This document shows, piece after piece, positions 50,718 through 59,189 of a DNA stretch of 64,000 nucleotides (positions are counted from its first letter, which is position 1; every line of letters starts with the position of its first letter). The position numbers and the translations under genes were made by a program. The notes under the pieces are model-generated. The model did not search any database. It was not told the origin of the DNA and was given only the letters and a program-made list of their open reading frames with translations. The stretch covers positions 124,001-188,000 of the forward strand of contig NZ_QPLK01000007.1 of NCBI RefSeq assembly GCF_003340565.1, read 5' to 3'. Origin of the DNA: Rhodovulum sp. 12E13. GTDB taxonomy: Bacteria > Pseudomonadota > Alphaproteobacteria > Rhodobacterales > Rhodobacteraceae.

Positions 50718-52307
50718 ATGATGCCTGGCTCCCTTGGCCTTCGCACGCCTCGGGTGCCCGCGCATGCGCGCGCCTTGCCGACGCTGCGCGCGGCCGGCCC
50801 TGCATGGCTCCTCGTCATGCTCGTTGCGTTGTTTGCGGGCGTGGCGCTTGCCGCGCTCGTGGCCGCGGTCGTTGCGTGGACGCCTGCCGCCATCGTGGCG
50901 GTCGCGCTCGCGGTGCCCACGACGCTCTGGATCGCGGGCGGTGCGGCCACGTCGGTCGTCGGCCTGATCGCGCCGCCCCCGCCCTCGCGACCGCTGCCCC
51001 CGGGGTGGCGGCCCAATGGCCGGCTCGCGGTGCTCACCACGCTCTGCGGCGAGCCGCCCGAGCCCGTGGCCGAGCGCCTCGCCGCCCTCCATGCCGATCT
51101 CGCCGCATCGCCGCTGGCGGGGGCCGCCACGCTCTACGCCCTCTCTGATACGCGCGGGGCCGACCGGGTCGCGGCGGAGGAGCGGGCGCTCGCTCCGCTC
51201 GTCGCGTCGGGCCGGGTGATCTACCGCCGCCGCGCCGACAACGCGGGCCGCAAGCCCGGCAACATCGCCGACTGGCTGGCGCGCGCGGGCGCCGAACACG
51301 ACCACATGCTCGTGCTCGACGCCGACAGCTGGATGCGCGCCGACCGGATCGCGCGCCTTGTCCACCGCATGGAGCGCGAGCCGCGTCTCGGCCTGATCCA
51401 GGCGGGTATGCGGCTGGTGCCGGCGGCCACCCGGTTCGGCCGGGCGCAACGGACGGCCGCGCGTCTGCTCGGCGGCCCGTTCGTGCGCGGCTTCGCGGCC
51501 TCGACGGGGGAGACGGGCAATTACTGGGGCCACAACGCGCTGATCCGCGTGGCGGCGTTCCGCGAGGCGGGCGCCCTGAAGGGCTTGCCGGGGCGTGCGC
51601 CCTTCGGCGGCGACGTGCTGAGCCACGACTTCATCGAGGCGGCCCAACTCGCCCGCGCGGGCTGGGCGGTCGAGGTCGACCCCGACACCGCCGGCAGCGC
51701 CGAGGGCGGGCCGCAGACGCTGGCCGATTTCCACCGTCGCGACCGCCGCTGGTGTCAGGGCAACCTGCAGCACCTTCGCCTGATCGGCAGCCCGGGCTAC
51801 GCGCCGCTCAGCCGGCTGCACCTCGCCTCCGGCATCTTCAGCTATCTCGCTGCGCCCTGCTGGCTGGTGCTTTTCCTGCTGGCGGGGTCCGGCGCGGTGG
51901 CGCTCTCGGGGTGGGCGCCGGCGGTCGCCGTGGTGACGCTGCTCGCCGTGCCGAAGCTCTGCGGGCTGGCCACATGGCTGCCGAGGGCCCGCACGGCCGC
52001 GCGGCGCCGAACGGTCCTGCGCGCGGCCGCCTCGGAGGCGGTGACCTCCACCCTGGTCGCGCCGATGGTGATGATGCGCCAGACCGGGGCCGTTCTGTCG
52101 GTGCTCGCGGGCCGCGATTGCGGCTGGCGGACGGGGGTGCCCGCGGTGCGCCTCATGCCCCCCGGCGGGGCCGAGGCGCTGGCCGGCGCGGCGGCGGGCG
52201 CGGCGCTTCTCGCTGCCAATCCGGGCGCGGCGCCGTGGTTCGTGCCGGTTCTGGCGCCGCTTCTCGCCGCACCGGTGCTGGTGCCCTGGCTCGAGCGCGC
52301 GCCGTGA
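50718..52307 (+). CDS. opgH: Glucan glucosyltransferase OpgH (MdoH)
   Basis: Inner-membrane beta-glucosyltransferase that builds the backbone of osmoregulated periplasmic glucans from UDP-glucose; 529 residues, shorter than the 847-residue E. coli enzyme. GT2 motifs are present: DADSWM (D-x-D), GGDVLSHDFIEAAQLARAGW with the third Asp, and the product-strand motif RRDRRWCQGN (R-R-W). Membrane helices flank the catalytic domain (about residues 30-80 and 375-520). It overlaps opgG by 4 bases (GTGA), in the order opgH-opgG, reversed from E. coli. Confidence 0.92.
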   Translation: MMPGSLGLRTPRVPAHARALPTLRAAGPAWLLVMLVALFAGVALAALVAAVVAWTPAAIVAVALAVPTTLWIAGGAATSVVGLIAPPPPSRPLPPGWRPNGRLAVLTTLCGEPPEPVAERLAALHADLAASPLAGAATLYALSDTRGADRVAAEERALAPLVASGRVIYRRRADNAGRKPGNIADWLARAGAEHDHMLVLDADSWMRADRIARLVHRMEREPRLGLIQAGMRLVPAATRFGRAQRTAARLLGGPFVRGFAASTGETGNYWGHNALIRVAAFREAGALKGLPGRAPFGGDVLSHDFIEAAQLARAGWAVEVDPDTAGSAEGGPQTLADFHRRDRRWCQGNLQHLRLIGSPGYAPLSRLHLASGIFSYLAAPCWLVLFLLAGSGAVALSGWAPAVAVVTLLAVPKLCGLATWLPRARTAARRRTVLRAAASEAVTSTLVAPMVMMRQTGAVLSVLAGRDCGWRTGVPAVRLMPPGGAEALAGAAAGAALLAANPGAAPWFVPVLAPLLAAPVLVPWLERAP

Positions 52308-53812
52308 TCGCCCGCCGCACGGCCCTGGGCCTGCTCGCGGCGGCCACCGGCGCAGCGCTCGCGCGGCCGGTTGCGGCAGGCACGGCCGATCCCCTGATCG
52401 ACGAGGCCCGCCGCCTCGCCGCCGGTCCCTGGCGGGGCGCCACCATGCCCCTGCCGCCGCCCTTCGACGGCCTCACCTACGATGCCTATCGCGGCATCCG
52501 CCCCAAGCCGGGGGCGGCGGCCCTGCTGCCGCTGGGCGAGGGCTGGGCCGTCGACCTGCTGCCGCCGGGCCTCTACTTCCCCGACGCGGTGACGGTCGAG
52601 CTGCCCGAGGCGGGGGGCTTCGCGCCGCGCCCCTTCTCGCCCCGACTCTTCGACTTTTCCCCCCGCTACTTCGACGCGGTGCCGGGGGAAGCGCCCGGCG
52701 CCGGCTTTTCCGGGCTGCGGCTGCGCTACCCGCTCAACGCGCCGGATGTGCTCGACGAAGTGCTTGTGGTTCAGGGCGGCAGCTATTTCCGCGCCATCGG
52801 CAGGGCGATGGCCTACGGCCTTTCGGCCCGCGCCGTCGCCAGGGGCACGGGCGGCCCTGTCCCTGAGGAGTTTCCCCGCTTCATCCGCCTGCGTCTTCAC
52901 CCGCCTGCGGGGGGCAGCGCGCGGCTCGAGGCGGTGATCGACGGTCCCTCGCTTGCCGGCCACATGGACATGACGCTCACCCCCGGCGGCGCCACGCGCA
53001 TGTCGCTTACCGTCACGCTGATGCCGCGGGTCGAGATCGCCGATATCGGCGTCGCGCCGCTCACCTCGATGTTCCTCAAGGGGCCGATCCGCGCCGCCGC
53101 CTCCGACGATTTCCGCCCCCGCGTGCACGACAGCGACGCGCTGGTGATCGAGAACGGGGCGGGCGAGGTGCTGTGGCGCCCGATCTCCAACCCCGCCGCG
53201 TTGCAGACATCGGCCTTCGCCGATGCCGGCCCCCGCGCCTTCGGCCTGTGGCAGGGGCCGCGCGATTTTGCCGATTACGAGGATGCCGAGGCGCGCTACC
53301 ACCGCCGTCCCTCGGCGATGGTCCGGCCGCGGGGCGACTGGGGGCCGGGCGCGGTGACCCTGGTCGAGATCCCCACGGGCGACGAGTTCATGGACAACAT
53401 CGTGGCGTTCTGGCGGCCCGACTCGCCGCTCGCGGCCGGCTCCGAGCATGCCTTCGCCTACGACATCGAGTGGACCGACGCCGCGCCGCCGCTCGGCCCC
53501 CTGCGTCCCATCCTGCAGAGCCGCAGCGGGCGCGAGCACCACCGCCCCGGACACCGCCGCTACGTGATCGACGTGGCGGGGCCACCTGACGGCCTCGTGC
53601 CCGACCTCTCGGCGCTGGGCGACGGGGCGGAACTGTCGGGCCTGAGCGTGCATGCGCTGCCCGAGCGCGGGGCGACGCGGGTCACCTTCCTGCTCGCTCC
53701 GGGCGGTGCGTCGGCGGTCGAACTCCGGCTGGTGCTGCGCGACGGGGCCGGGCGGCCGGCGAGCCCGGTCTGGCTGCACCGCTGGACGCCGGCGCGCGAC
53801 AGGGGCGTGTGA
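52304..53812 (+). CDS. opgG: Periplasmic glucan biosynthesis protein OpgG (MdoG)
   Basis: Periplasmic protein needed for osmoregulated glucan synthesis, probably shaping or branching the chain; 502 residues. A twin-arginine-like signal (IARRTALGLLAAATGA, cleavage near residue 28) precedes the MdoG domain. Family blocks are PPPFDGLTYDAYRGIRPKPG, the central QGGSYFRAIGRAMAYGLSAR, and YEDAEARYHRRPSAMVRPRG toward the end. The GTG start at 52304 overlaps the opgH stop. It is convergent with the EEP-family gene. Confidence 0.94.
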   Translation: MIARRTALGLLAAATGAALARPVAAGTADPLIDEARRLAAGPWRGATMPLPPPFDGLTYDAYRGIRPKPGAAALLPLGEGWAVDLLPPGLYFPDAVTVELPEAGGFAPRPFSPRLFDFSPRYFDAVPGEAPGAGFSGLRLRYPLNAPDVLDEVLVVQGGSYFRAIGRAMAYGLSARAVARGTGGPVPEEFPRFIRLRLHPPAGGSARLEAVIDGPSLAGHMDMTLTPGGATRMSLTVTLMPRVEIADIGVAPLTSMFLKGPIRAAASDDFRPRVHDSDALVIENGAGEVLWRPISNPAALQTSAFADAGPRAFGLWQGPRDFADYEDAEARYHRRPSAMVRPRGDWGPGAVTLVEIPTGDEFMDNIVAFWRPDSPLAAGSEHAFAYDIEWTDAAPPLGPLRPILQSRSGREHHRPGHRRYVIDVAGPPDGLVPDLSALGDGAELSGLSVHALPERGATRVTFLLAPGGASAVELRLVLRDGAGRPASPVWLHRWTPARDRGV

Positions 53813-53827
53813 CAGGCACAGGCCGCC

Positions 53828-54619
53828 TCATGCGTCGGCCGAAGGCAGCTCCACCTCGGCTGCAAGGGGCCTGTGGTCGCTTGCAGCCCGTGTGAGCGGC
53901 CCGTCGAGCACCCGCGCCGCGCGGACTCGTGCCGGGGGCGTGGCGAGGATACGGTCGAGCGGCAGAAGCGGTCGGCGCACAGGAAACGTCGCCGGGGCCG
54001 GCCCCGCGAAGCGCCTCCCGAGCAGGCGGGGCGACAGGGCGGCGCCGCCCCAGGGGCGCCATTCGTTCAGATCTCCCATCAGGATCGTGGGCATCGGCGG
54101 TCGTCGGTCGAGATACTGGCCTACGACGCGCAGCTGGGCCACGCGCAGCGGCTGGCCGAGCGAGAGGTGAGTGGCGACGATCCGCACCGGCGTTCCCGCG
54201 ACCCCGACCTCCAGCGCGACGGCGCCGCGCGGGCAGTGGCCGGGCAGGTCGAGCAGGTCGGCATGGGCGACCGAGACGCGCGCGGCGAGCAGCACGACAA
54301 CCCCGTGCAGGCCGTGACTCTCGTCGCCCCAGCGCAGGGCCGGCGCCGCCTGGGCATGGGCCAGCCCCGTCTCGCGCTCCAGCCGGCCGAGGTCGAGCAG
54401 GCCGCGATGGGGGCGGGCCTCGGTGTCGGCCTCCTGCAGGGCAAGCACGTCGGGCCGCGCGGATGCGCAGGCCTCTTGTGCAAGCGCCGCCGCCACCCGG
54501 CCGGGATCGACCCGCCCGTCGCCGCCGCGCGCGCGGTGGACGTTCCACGTGAGGCAGGCAAGGCAGGGGGCGCGAGGGGCGCCGCGCCGGTCGGCAAGGC
54601 GGGGCGGCGCCCCCGTCAT
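53828..54619 (-). CDS. Endonuclease/exonuclease/phosphatase (EEP) family protein
   Basis: A 263-residue protein of the EEP superfamily, which spans DNA-repair nucleases, phospholipases and phosphoinositide phosphatases. Catalytic landmarks are in order: TWNVHRARGG (Asn), LALQEADTEA (Glu), VATHLSLGQP, ILMGDLNEWRPWGG (Asp-x-Asn) and ASDHRPLAAEV (terminal Asp-His). No signal peptide. The start at 54619 is four bases from the end of the ABC exporter, so both probably lie in one transcript. Substrate is undetermined; phospholipid or nucleic acid are both possible. Confidence 0.85.
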   Translation of the reverse strand: MTGAPPRLADRRGAPRAPCLACLTWNVHRARGGDGRVDPGRVAAALAQEACASARPDVLALQEADTEARPHRGLLDLGRLERETGLAHAQAAPALRWGDESHGLHGVVVLLAARVSVAHADLLDLPGHCPRGAVALEVGVAGTPVRIVATHLSLGQPLRVAQLRVVGQYLDRRPPMPTILMGDLNEWRPWGGAALSPRLLGRRFAGPAPATFPVRRPLLPLDRILATPPARVRAARVLDGPLTRAASDHRPLAAEVELPSADA

Positions 54620-54623
54620 CGCG

Positions 54624-56465
54624 TCAGCCCGTCGCTTCCAGCCGCTCCGTCCCGGCGTGGCGGGCGAAGGCGCGGAAGACCGGGCTCTCTTCGACCAGCG
54701 TCTGCCATGCGCCGTCTGCCACGATGCGGCCGCGCTCCATCACGAGGATCCGGTCGCAGCCGCGCAGGGTGGTCAGACGGTGGGCGACCATCACCAGCGT
54801 CTTGTCTCCCGGCAGCGCCTCGATCGCCTCGATCACCTCGCGCTCCGTCAGGTTGTCGAGCGCGCTCGTCGCCTCGTCGAGCACGATCAGATCGGCATCG
54901 TGGTAGAGCGCGCGCGCAATTCCGACACGCTGGCGCTGGCCGCCCGACAGGCGCACACCCCGTTCGCCGGTCATCGTGTCGTAGCGCTGCGGCAGCTCCG
55001 CCTCGACGAACCCGTGCAGACGGGCGAGGCGCGCGCAGCGTTCGACGCGGTCATGGTCGATCGCGTCGGGATCGATGCCGAGCGCGATGTTCTCGGCCAG
55101 GGTCGCATCGGTCAGGAAAATGTCCTGCGGGACGTAGCTCACCGTCCGGTGCCAGCCCCGCAGGTTCGCCTCGTCGATTTCGACCCCGTCGGCCAAGAGC
55201 CGGCCCGATTGCGGGCGGAGCAGCCCGAGCAAGATGTCGGCCAGCGTCGTCTTGCCCGCCCCGGTGGCGCCGACGATGCCGATCCGCTCGCCGGCCCGGA
55301 TGTCGAGCGTCACGCCATGCAGGCCGGCCTGGTCGGCGCCGGGATAGGAAAACCGCACATCCTCGAGGCGAAGCCCGGCCTTGAGGCCGATCGGTGTGGG
55401 TGGGGTGGCCGGAAGGGGCGCCGCACTCGCGGTCGCGTCGAAATCGTCGGCGATCCGTTCCACCGAGGCGGCGCCGTAGCCGATCTGCGTCAGCGAGCTG
55501 TAGAACGTCGCCAGTTCGGGCAGGGCGCGCTGTGCCGCGAAGGCGATCACGCCGAGCGCCGGCAGAAGGCCGCCGAGCACCTCTCCGGTGCCGATCGTTT
55601 CGGGCTCGAGCGCCAGCAGGCTGAACAGGATGATGCCGGCGAAGACGATCCCCTGTATGGCAAAGCGTGGCGAGGCAGAAAGGATCGCGACGCGACTGCC
55701 GAGTTCGGCCATCTCGCGTGCCGGCGTCGAGAACCGATCGAGATAGGCAGATTCGCCGACGAGGAGCTTGATGTCCTTGAACCCGCCGAAGGCTTCCCCC
55801 GATATCCGGTAGCGCGCCTCGTTGGCGGCTGCGCGTCTCCGCCCGTATTGCCTGACGCGGCGCCGGGTGGCGACCAGGATGATGCCGTAGATTGCGCCCA
55901 CCGAGGCGAAGGCCCCCGTGCCGAGCGCGGGCTCGATCGTGATCACGGTGCCGAGGACGGCGACGAGCGTGAGGCTCGACGCGCTCATGTTGAGCATGGG
56001 TCTGAAGAAGGTTCCTACCACGCGCTGGCTTTCCGAGAGCACGTTCGTCGCGAGGCTCGCGGAATTTCGACCCACCGCAAAGATGTAGGGCTGCGCGAGA
56101 TAGCGGCCCAGCAAGGTGCGCGACAGGTCGAAGACGAGGAACTCGCAGAACCGCGTGAGCATGAAGTTGCGCAGCAATTGCATGGCGCTGCCGAGAACGA
56201 TCAGGACAATCGCAAGGATGCCGACGAAAAGGACGAGTGCGTAGTCGTCGGTCAGGCCGATCGCGGCGCGCAGTCGCGTCAGCATCTCGGACTGGTCGGC
56301 CCAGCCTGGATCCGACAACAGGGAGAGGAAGGGAAAGATCGACGCCACCATCGCGGCCGACGCGCCGGCGGAGAGCAGCATGACGATCACGACGCGAAAG
56401 AGCGCCCTCTTCTGCCGCGCGTCGAGCAGCTTCCAGGTCCTGGAGAATGTGGCGCGCTCGATCAT
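54624..56465 (-). CDS. ABC exporter with fused membrane and ATPase domains
   Basis: A 613-residue half-transporter expected to act as a homodimer. The N-terminal domain (about 20-310) has six hydrophobic helices, starting around RVVIVMLLSAGASAAMVASI. The C-terminal ATPase has Walker A VGATGAGKTTLADI, signature RLSGGQRQRVGIARAL, and Walker B LIVLDEATSALDNL with a switch His in VAHRLTTL. The layout resembles PglK/MsbA-like lipid-linked glycan exporters and type I exporters; cargo unknown. It borders the gas-vesicle region but is not a known Gvp component. MIERATFSRTWKLL is the family-typical start. Confidence 0.9.
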   Translation of the reverse strand: MIERATFSRTWKLLDARQKRALFRVVIVMLLSAGASAAMVASIFPFLSLLSDPGWADQSEMLTRLRAAIGLTDDYALVLFVGILAIVLIVLGSAMQLLRNFMLTRFCEFLVFDLSRTLLGRYLAQPYIFAVGRNSASLATNVLSESQRVVGTFFRPMLNMSASSLTLVAVLGTVITIEPALGTGAFASVGAIYGIILVATRRRVRQYGRRRAAANEARYRISGEAFGGFKDIKLLVGESAYLDRFSTPAREMAELGSRVAILSASPRFAIQGIVFAGIILFSLLALEPETIGTGEVLGGLLPALGVIAFAAQRALPELATFYSSLTQIGYGAASVERIADDFDATASAAPLPATPPTPIGLKAGLRLEDVRFSYPGADQAGLHGVTLDIRAGERIGIVGATGAGKTTLADILLGLLRPQSGRLLADGVEIDEANLRGWHRTVSYVPQDIFLTDATLAENIALGIDPDAIDHDRVERCARLARLHGFVEAELPQRYDTMTGERGVRLSGGQRQRVGIARALYHDADLIVLDEATSALDNLTEREVIEAIEALPGDKTLVMVAHRLTTLRGCDRILVMERGRIVADGAWQTLVEESPVFRAFARHAGTERLEATG

Positions 56466-56734
56466 CGATGGGTCCCTTGCGGTGGCTCCTGCGTCTCGAG
56501 GCGGATGCGGGATCGCTGTCCGACTTCACGCTGCCGATGCCCGCGTCTACCGCTTCGCCCGGCCGCGCGGCAACCGTCAAGCCGCCGTCGTGGCATCGGT
56601 GCATGCCGAAGCGGCAATATCCCCACCGCCCTGCACGTTTGCGTGACACCTGTGGGGCAATTCCGGCCATTCCGGGGCATGGAAGTGTGCGGCATTGTCG
56701 CAAGGGCACCTGCGGATCCGGGCGGAGCACCGGC

Positions 56735-57241
56735 TCAGACCCCCATCTCCGCCTGCATCTCGAGCGTGTCTGCAAGGCGCGCGAGGACATTGCGCGCGAC
56801 ATCGACCCGGGCGCGAAGGTCAAGGATATGCGCCACGATCTCGGCATGGCTGAGCGCGGGGTCGTCCGGATCGAAGCAGCAGGTCACGTCAAGTGCCGGG
56901 TCGTGGCGGAGCAGAAGCTCGAGGGCCGCGGCCCGGTCCGACGCCTGCCATGCCTGCGGAAGGCCGGGTGTGGCCTCGGGAAGCCACGGCTGCAGTTCGA
57001 CGACGGCTCCCTTCGGCTTTTTCTGGTAGAGTCGTGCCGCGTAGCCGGGCACGCCGCCGCAGGGCGCCAGATCGGCCTCGGCCAGGAGCACGCCCGTGAA
57101 ACGCAGCGGCCGGGTGCCGGACCTCGGCAATTCCATCTTCTGTTGCGCTGCCCGGCCGCCGGCACGGCCCCGACCGTCGGCCGACGCGACGGGGATGGGG
57201 GCCCCGCGGCGTTCCGAACCCGTCATGTCTGTTCCGGTCAT
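56735..57241 (-). CDS. Uncharacterised gas-vesicle-locus protein, copy B of a three-member family
   Basis: About 168 residues, not recognised as a named family. Residues 1-40 are polar and low-complexity. Residues 44-114 carry the pattern RPLRFTGVLLAEADL, then AARLYQKKPKGAVVELQPW, then AWQASDRAAALELLLRHDP, which I also find in the genes at 57442-58194 and 58581-59189. Two adjacent cysteines follow (VTCCFDPDDP), then a helical C-terminus (IVAHILDLRARVDVARNVL). The ATG at 57241 has AGGA upstream, but starts at 57286 and 57226 are possible. It lies downstream of copy A on the same strand. Confidence 0.68.
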   Translation of the reverse strand: MTGTDMTGSERRGAPIPVASADGRGRAGGRAAQQKMELPRSGTRPLRFTGVLLAEADLAPCGGVPGYAARLYQKKPKGAVVELQPWLPEATPGLPQAWQASDRAAALELLLRHDPALDVTCCFDPDDPALSHAEIVAHILDLRARVDVARNVLARLADTLEMQAEMGV

Positions 57242-57441
57242 TCCTGCCCGTCCTGTCGTGTCACCCGTGATCCTGCCGTATGTCATGTCTGCCGTTGTCT
57301 TTGCGGTCGGTGTCGAAAACGCCGCCGTCGCAGCCGCGCTCGCCACGTCCGGCAGGATCGTCCCGGTCGTGCCACGTGCGCCCCCTCAAGCCGACCTCCG
57401 ACGGGCGCGGTCTGGTGGGCGAGATGCCCGGCTCCCCCGGA

Positions 57442-58194
57442 TCATGCCGGCCGGCCGGCCGGAGGACCCCGAAGAGACAGGCGACCCGGTACAAGACCGG
57501 CCTCGCGGATCATCCGTGTGAAGTCGGACCGCATCGCGCTTGCCTGCGCGCAGCCGATCCCTGCCGCGGCGCCGGGATCATGGTCGGCCAGAAAGGTCGC
57601 GAATTCGTCTGCCGCGGCGATCGTGCGGGCGCGAAAGATCGGGCGGAACGGCGCTGCGTCGTCCGCCTCCACCCGTATCGCCGCAACGACGGCGCCCGCG
57701 TCAGTGACGAAAAGGTCGAGTGTCTGGCGGGCGGCGTCGGGCTGCGCCTGCCGCCCCCCGCTCTCGCAGGCCGGCGCCGCCGATCCGCCGGCGCTGTCGG
57801 AGCGGGGCGTGCAGACAGCGAGGTGCAAGAGCAGCGCCCCGTCGAATACAAGCGGCCGGGCTCCGTCGCGCCGGAGGCGATACCGCGCCTGCGCGGCGCC
57901 TCGCAGGGCCAGGGAGGGGCGATCCGCCTCGCGGCGGCCGGGGGCGGTCGGCAGGGCGCGGCCTTGCTCGGCTGACGCCTCGGTAGTCTCGCCTCTGGCA
58001 CGAACTGCCGGCGCGCGCCTCGAAGGGGCGTCGCACGGAATCTCCGCGCCCACCGGGCGGTCGACCCTCAGACCCGCACGCGGCCCGGCCGGTGCGCTCC
58101 CGCTCCACGCGCCGGCCCGGATACCGCGCAGAAGCGGCGAGATCGCCACCGAGCAATCGGGTGCCACGCCTGCGGACCGGGCCGCCTCAGCCAT
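57442..58194 (-). CDS. Uncharacterised gas-vesicle-locus protein, copy A of a three-member family
   Basis: A 250-residue protein starting at an ATG (58194) with GGAG six bases upstream. Residues 1-100 are Ala/Arg/Pro-rich and likely disordered. Residues 113-207 contain RPLVFDGALLLHLAV, TLDLFVTDAGAVVAAIRVE and RTIAAADEFATFLADHDP, the same three-block order as in copies B and C. No signal peptide or membrane segment is present. It is transcribed away from the plus-strand genes, with a CtrA-like box at 58306-58320 in the shared promoter region. Role unknown; gas-vesicle assembly or regulation is inferred from location only. Confidence 0.7.
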   Translation of the reverse strand: MAEAARSAGVAPDCSVAISPLLRGIRAGAWSGSAPAGPRAGLRVDRPVGAEIPCDAPSRRAPAVRARGETTEASAEQGRALPTAPGRREADRPSLALRGAAQARYRLRRDGARPLVFDGALLLHLAVCTPRSDSAGGSAAPACESGGRQAQPDAARQTLDLFVTDAGAVVAAIRVEADDAAPFRPIFRARTIAAADEFATFLADHDPGAAAGIGCAQASAMRSDFTRMIREAGLVPGRLSLRGPPAGRPA

Positions 58195-58305
58195 GTCGCG
58201 CTCCGGGCCCCGCGCGGCCGGTCTGCCCACTCATCCGTCCTGCGGCTTGCCTCATCGCTTGGTCCGTTCGCATCCCGAGTTCGGCAGGGGCTTGCCACGA
58301 CAGCG

Positions 58306-58320
58306 TTGAAGTTGTCTTAA
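58306..58320. promoter_or_regulatory. CtrA-like box TTGA-N7-TTAAC
   Basis: TTGA, seven bases, TTAA followed by C at 58321: one mismatch to the CtrA consensus TTAA-N7-TTAAC. It lies in the divergent spacer between copy A (minus) and the 47-residue gene (plus), 30 bases before the latter's ATG. One of four such boxes in this cluster. Confidence 0.55.
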
Positions 58321-58349
58321 CGGCAGAGGTGCGGGTGCGAGGGCGAGCC

Positions 58350-58493
58350 ATGGTGCAGATGCGAGTCGAAGAGGCGGGAGAGGAGATCCTCGTCTACACG
58401 CTCACCTCGGTGGGCGAGGCCGCCGAGATGATGGTGTTCCTGCGCGAATTCCTCCCCTCGGCCCGGTTCGTCCTCCAGCCGCTGCCACATTGA
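58350..58493 (+). CDS. Small acidic protein of 47 residues
   Basis: Short reading frame starting at an ATG with GAGG seven bases upstream. The product begins MVQMRVEEAGEEILVYTLTS, contains a helix around EAAEMMVFLREFLPSA and ends RFVLQPLPH. Balanced composition, high third-position GC and a good ribosome site support real coding. It is predicted to be a small alpha/beta protein with no membrane segment. I do not recognise it. It is first in a plus-strand run with the genes at 58581 and 59186, though a second CtrA-like box separates it from them. Confidence 0.62.
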   Translation: MVQMRVEEAGEEILVYTLTSVGEAAEMMVFLREFLPSARFVLQPLPH

Positions 58494-58503
58494 CCCGTTT
58501 CGG

Positions 58504-58518
58504 TTAACCGTCGATCAA
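58504..58518. promoter_or_regulatory. CtrA-like box TTAA-N7-TCAAC
   Basis: TTAA (58504-58507), seven bases, TCAA then C: one mismatch to TTAA-N7-TTAAC. It overlaps a 10-bp palindrome CGGTTAACCG at 58501-58510. It is 62 bases upstream of the ATG of the 202-residue gene at 58581, a suitable distance for a promoter-proximal activator site. Confidence 0.55.
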
Positions 58519-58580
58519 CCTGCGCATGTTCTACCTCGTGCGACCGGTTGGCGTGACCGCCGCCGGAACGGGGAGACGCG

Positions 58581-59189
58581 ATGCGCGATCACACAGCGAG
58601 CGGCAGGGCCGGCGTGACCGACGCCTGCACCGCGCCCGGGGCCGGCGGGCACCTCGTCGTGCTGCCCCGCGCCGGCAAGCCGCCGTTGCGACTCCGGGCC
58701 GAGTTGCTCTGCCGTGTCGATGCTGCCGCACGGCACGACGACGGCCTCGCGGGCACCGCGGTCGACGCCGGCGATCGTGTCGCAAGGCTCGAGATCTGGC
58801 GCCGGCCCGCGGGTGGCGTGCTCGCGTCGCTGACCGGGGTGCCGGGGGCGCGGGCCGAAACGGTCAAGGCCGAGTCGCTCGACGCGCTCCTTGCAGACCT
58901 CGAAAGCCGGGTGCGGCCGGTCTCGCCGCCCCGGGATCCGGGGCGCGTGGCGGGGCGCGGTCCGGGGCGGGCCATCTCGGCGGCGGAGGCGCTCGGCATC
59001 CTGACCGGCCGTCTCGTGCAGGAGCAGACGCGCCGCGCCGTGCTCGACCTGCTCGAACGCACCCTCGCGACACCGGAAATGGCGGGTGTCGTCGTGCAGG
59101 CGCAGGCCCCGGTGCCGGATCGCTCGTGCGTCTGGTCACAGCCGCACGGGCCCGAACCGCCGTCGCGACAGGAGAGACAAGACCGATGA
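58581..59189 (+). CDS. Uncharacterised gas-vesicle-locus protein, copy C of a three-member family
   Basis: A 202-residue protein with a GGGGAG site before its ATG. Residues 34-109 hold PPLRLRAELLCRVDA, VARLEIWRRPAGGVLASLTG and ETVKAESLDALLADLES, the same block order as copies A and B. The C-terminal half (about 130-170) is a separate helical region, AISAAEALGILTGRLVQEQT onward. No signal or membrane segment. Its TGA overlaps the ATG of the next gene (ATGA), so the two are translationally coupled. Function unknown. Confidence 0.7.
   Translation: MRDHTASGRAGVTDACTAPGAGGHLVVLPRAGKPPLRLRAELLCRVDAAARHDDGLAGTAVDAGDRVARLEIWRRPAGGVLASLTGVPGARAETVKAESLDALLADLESRVRPVSPPRDPGRVAGRGPGRAISAAEALGILTGRLVQEQTRRAVLDLLERTLATPEMAGVVVQAQAPVPDRSCVWSQPHGPEPPSRQERQDR

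Noticed and set aside
54624-56465. ABC exporter as a gas-vesicle gene
   Set aside because: It borders the cluster, but no Gvp family includes such a transporter, it abuts the EEP gene instead, and no CtrA-like box was found before it.
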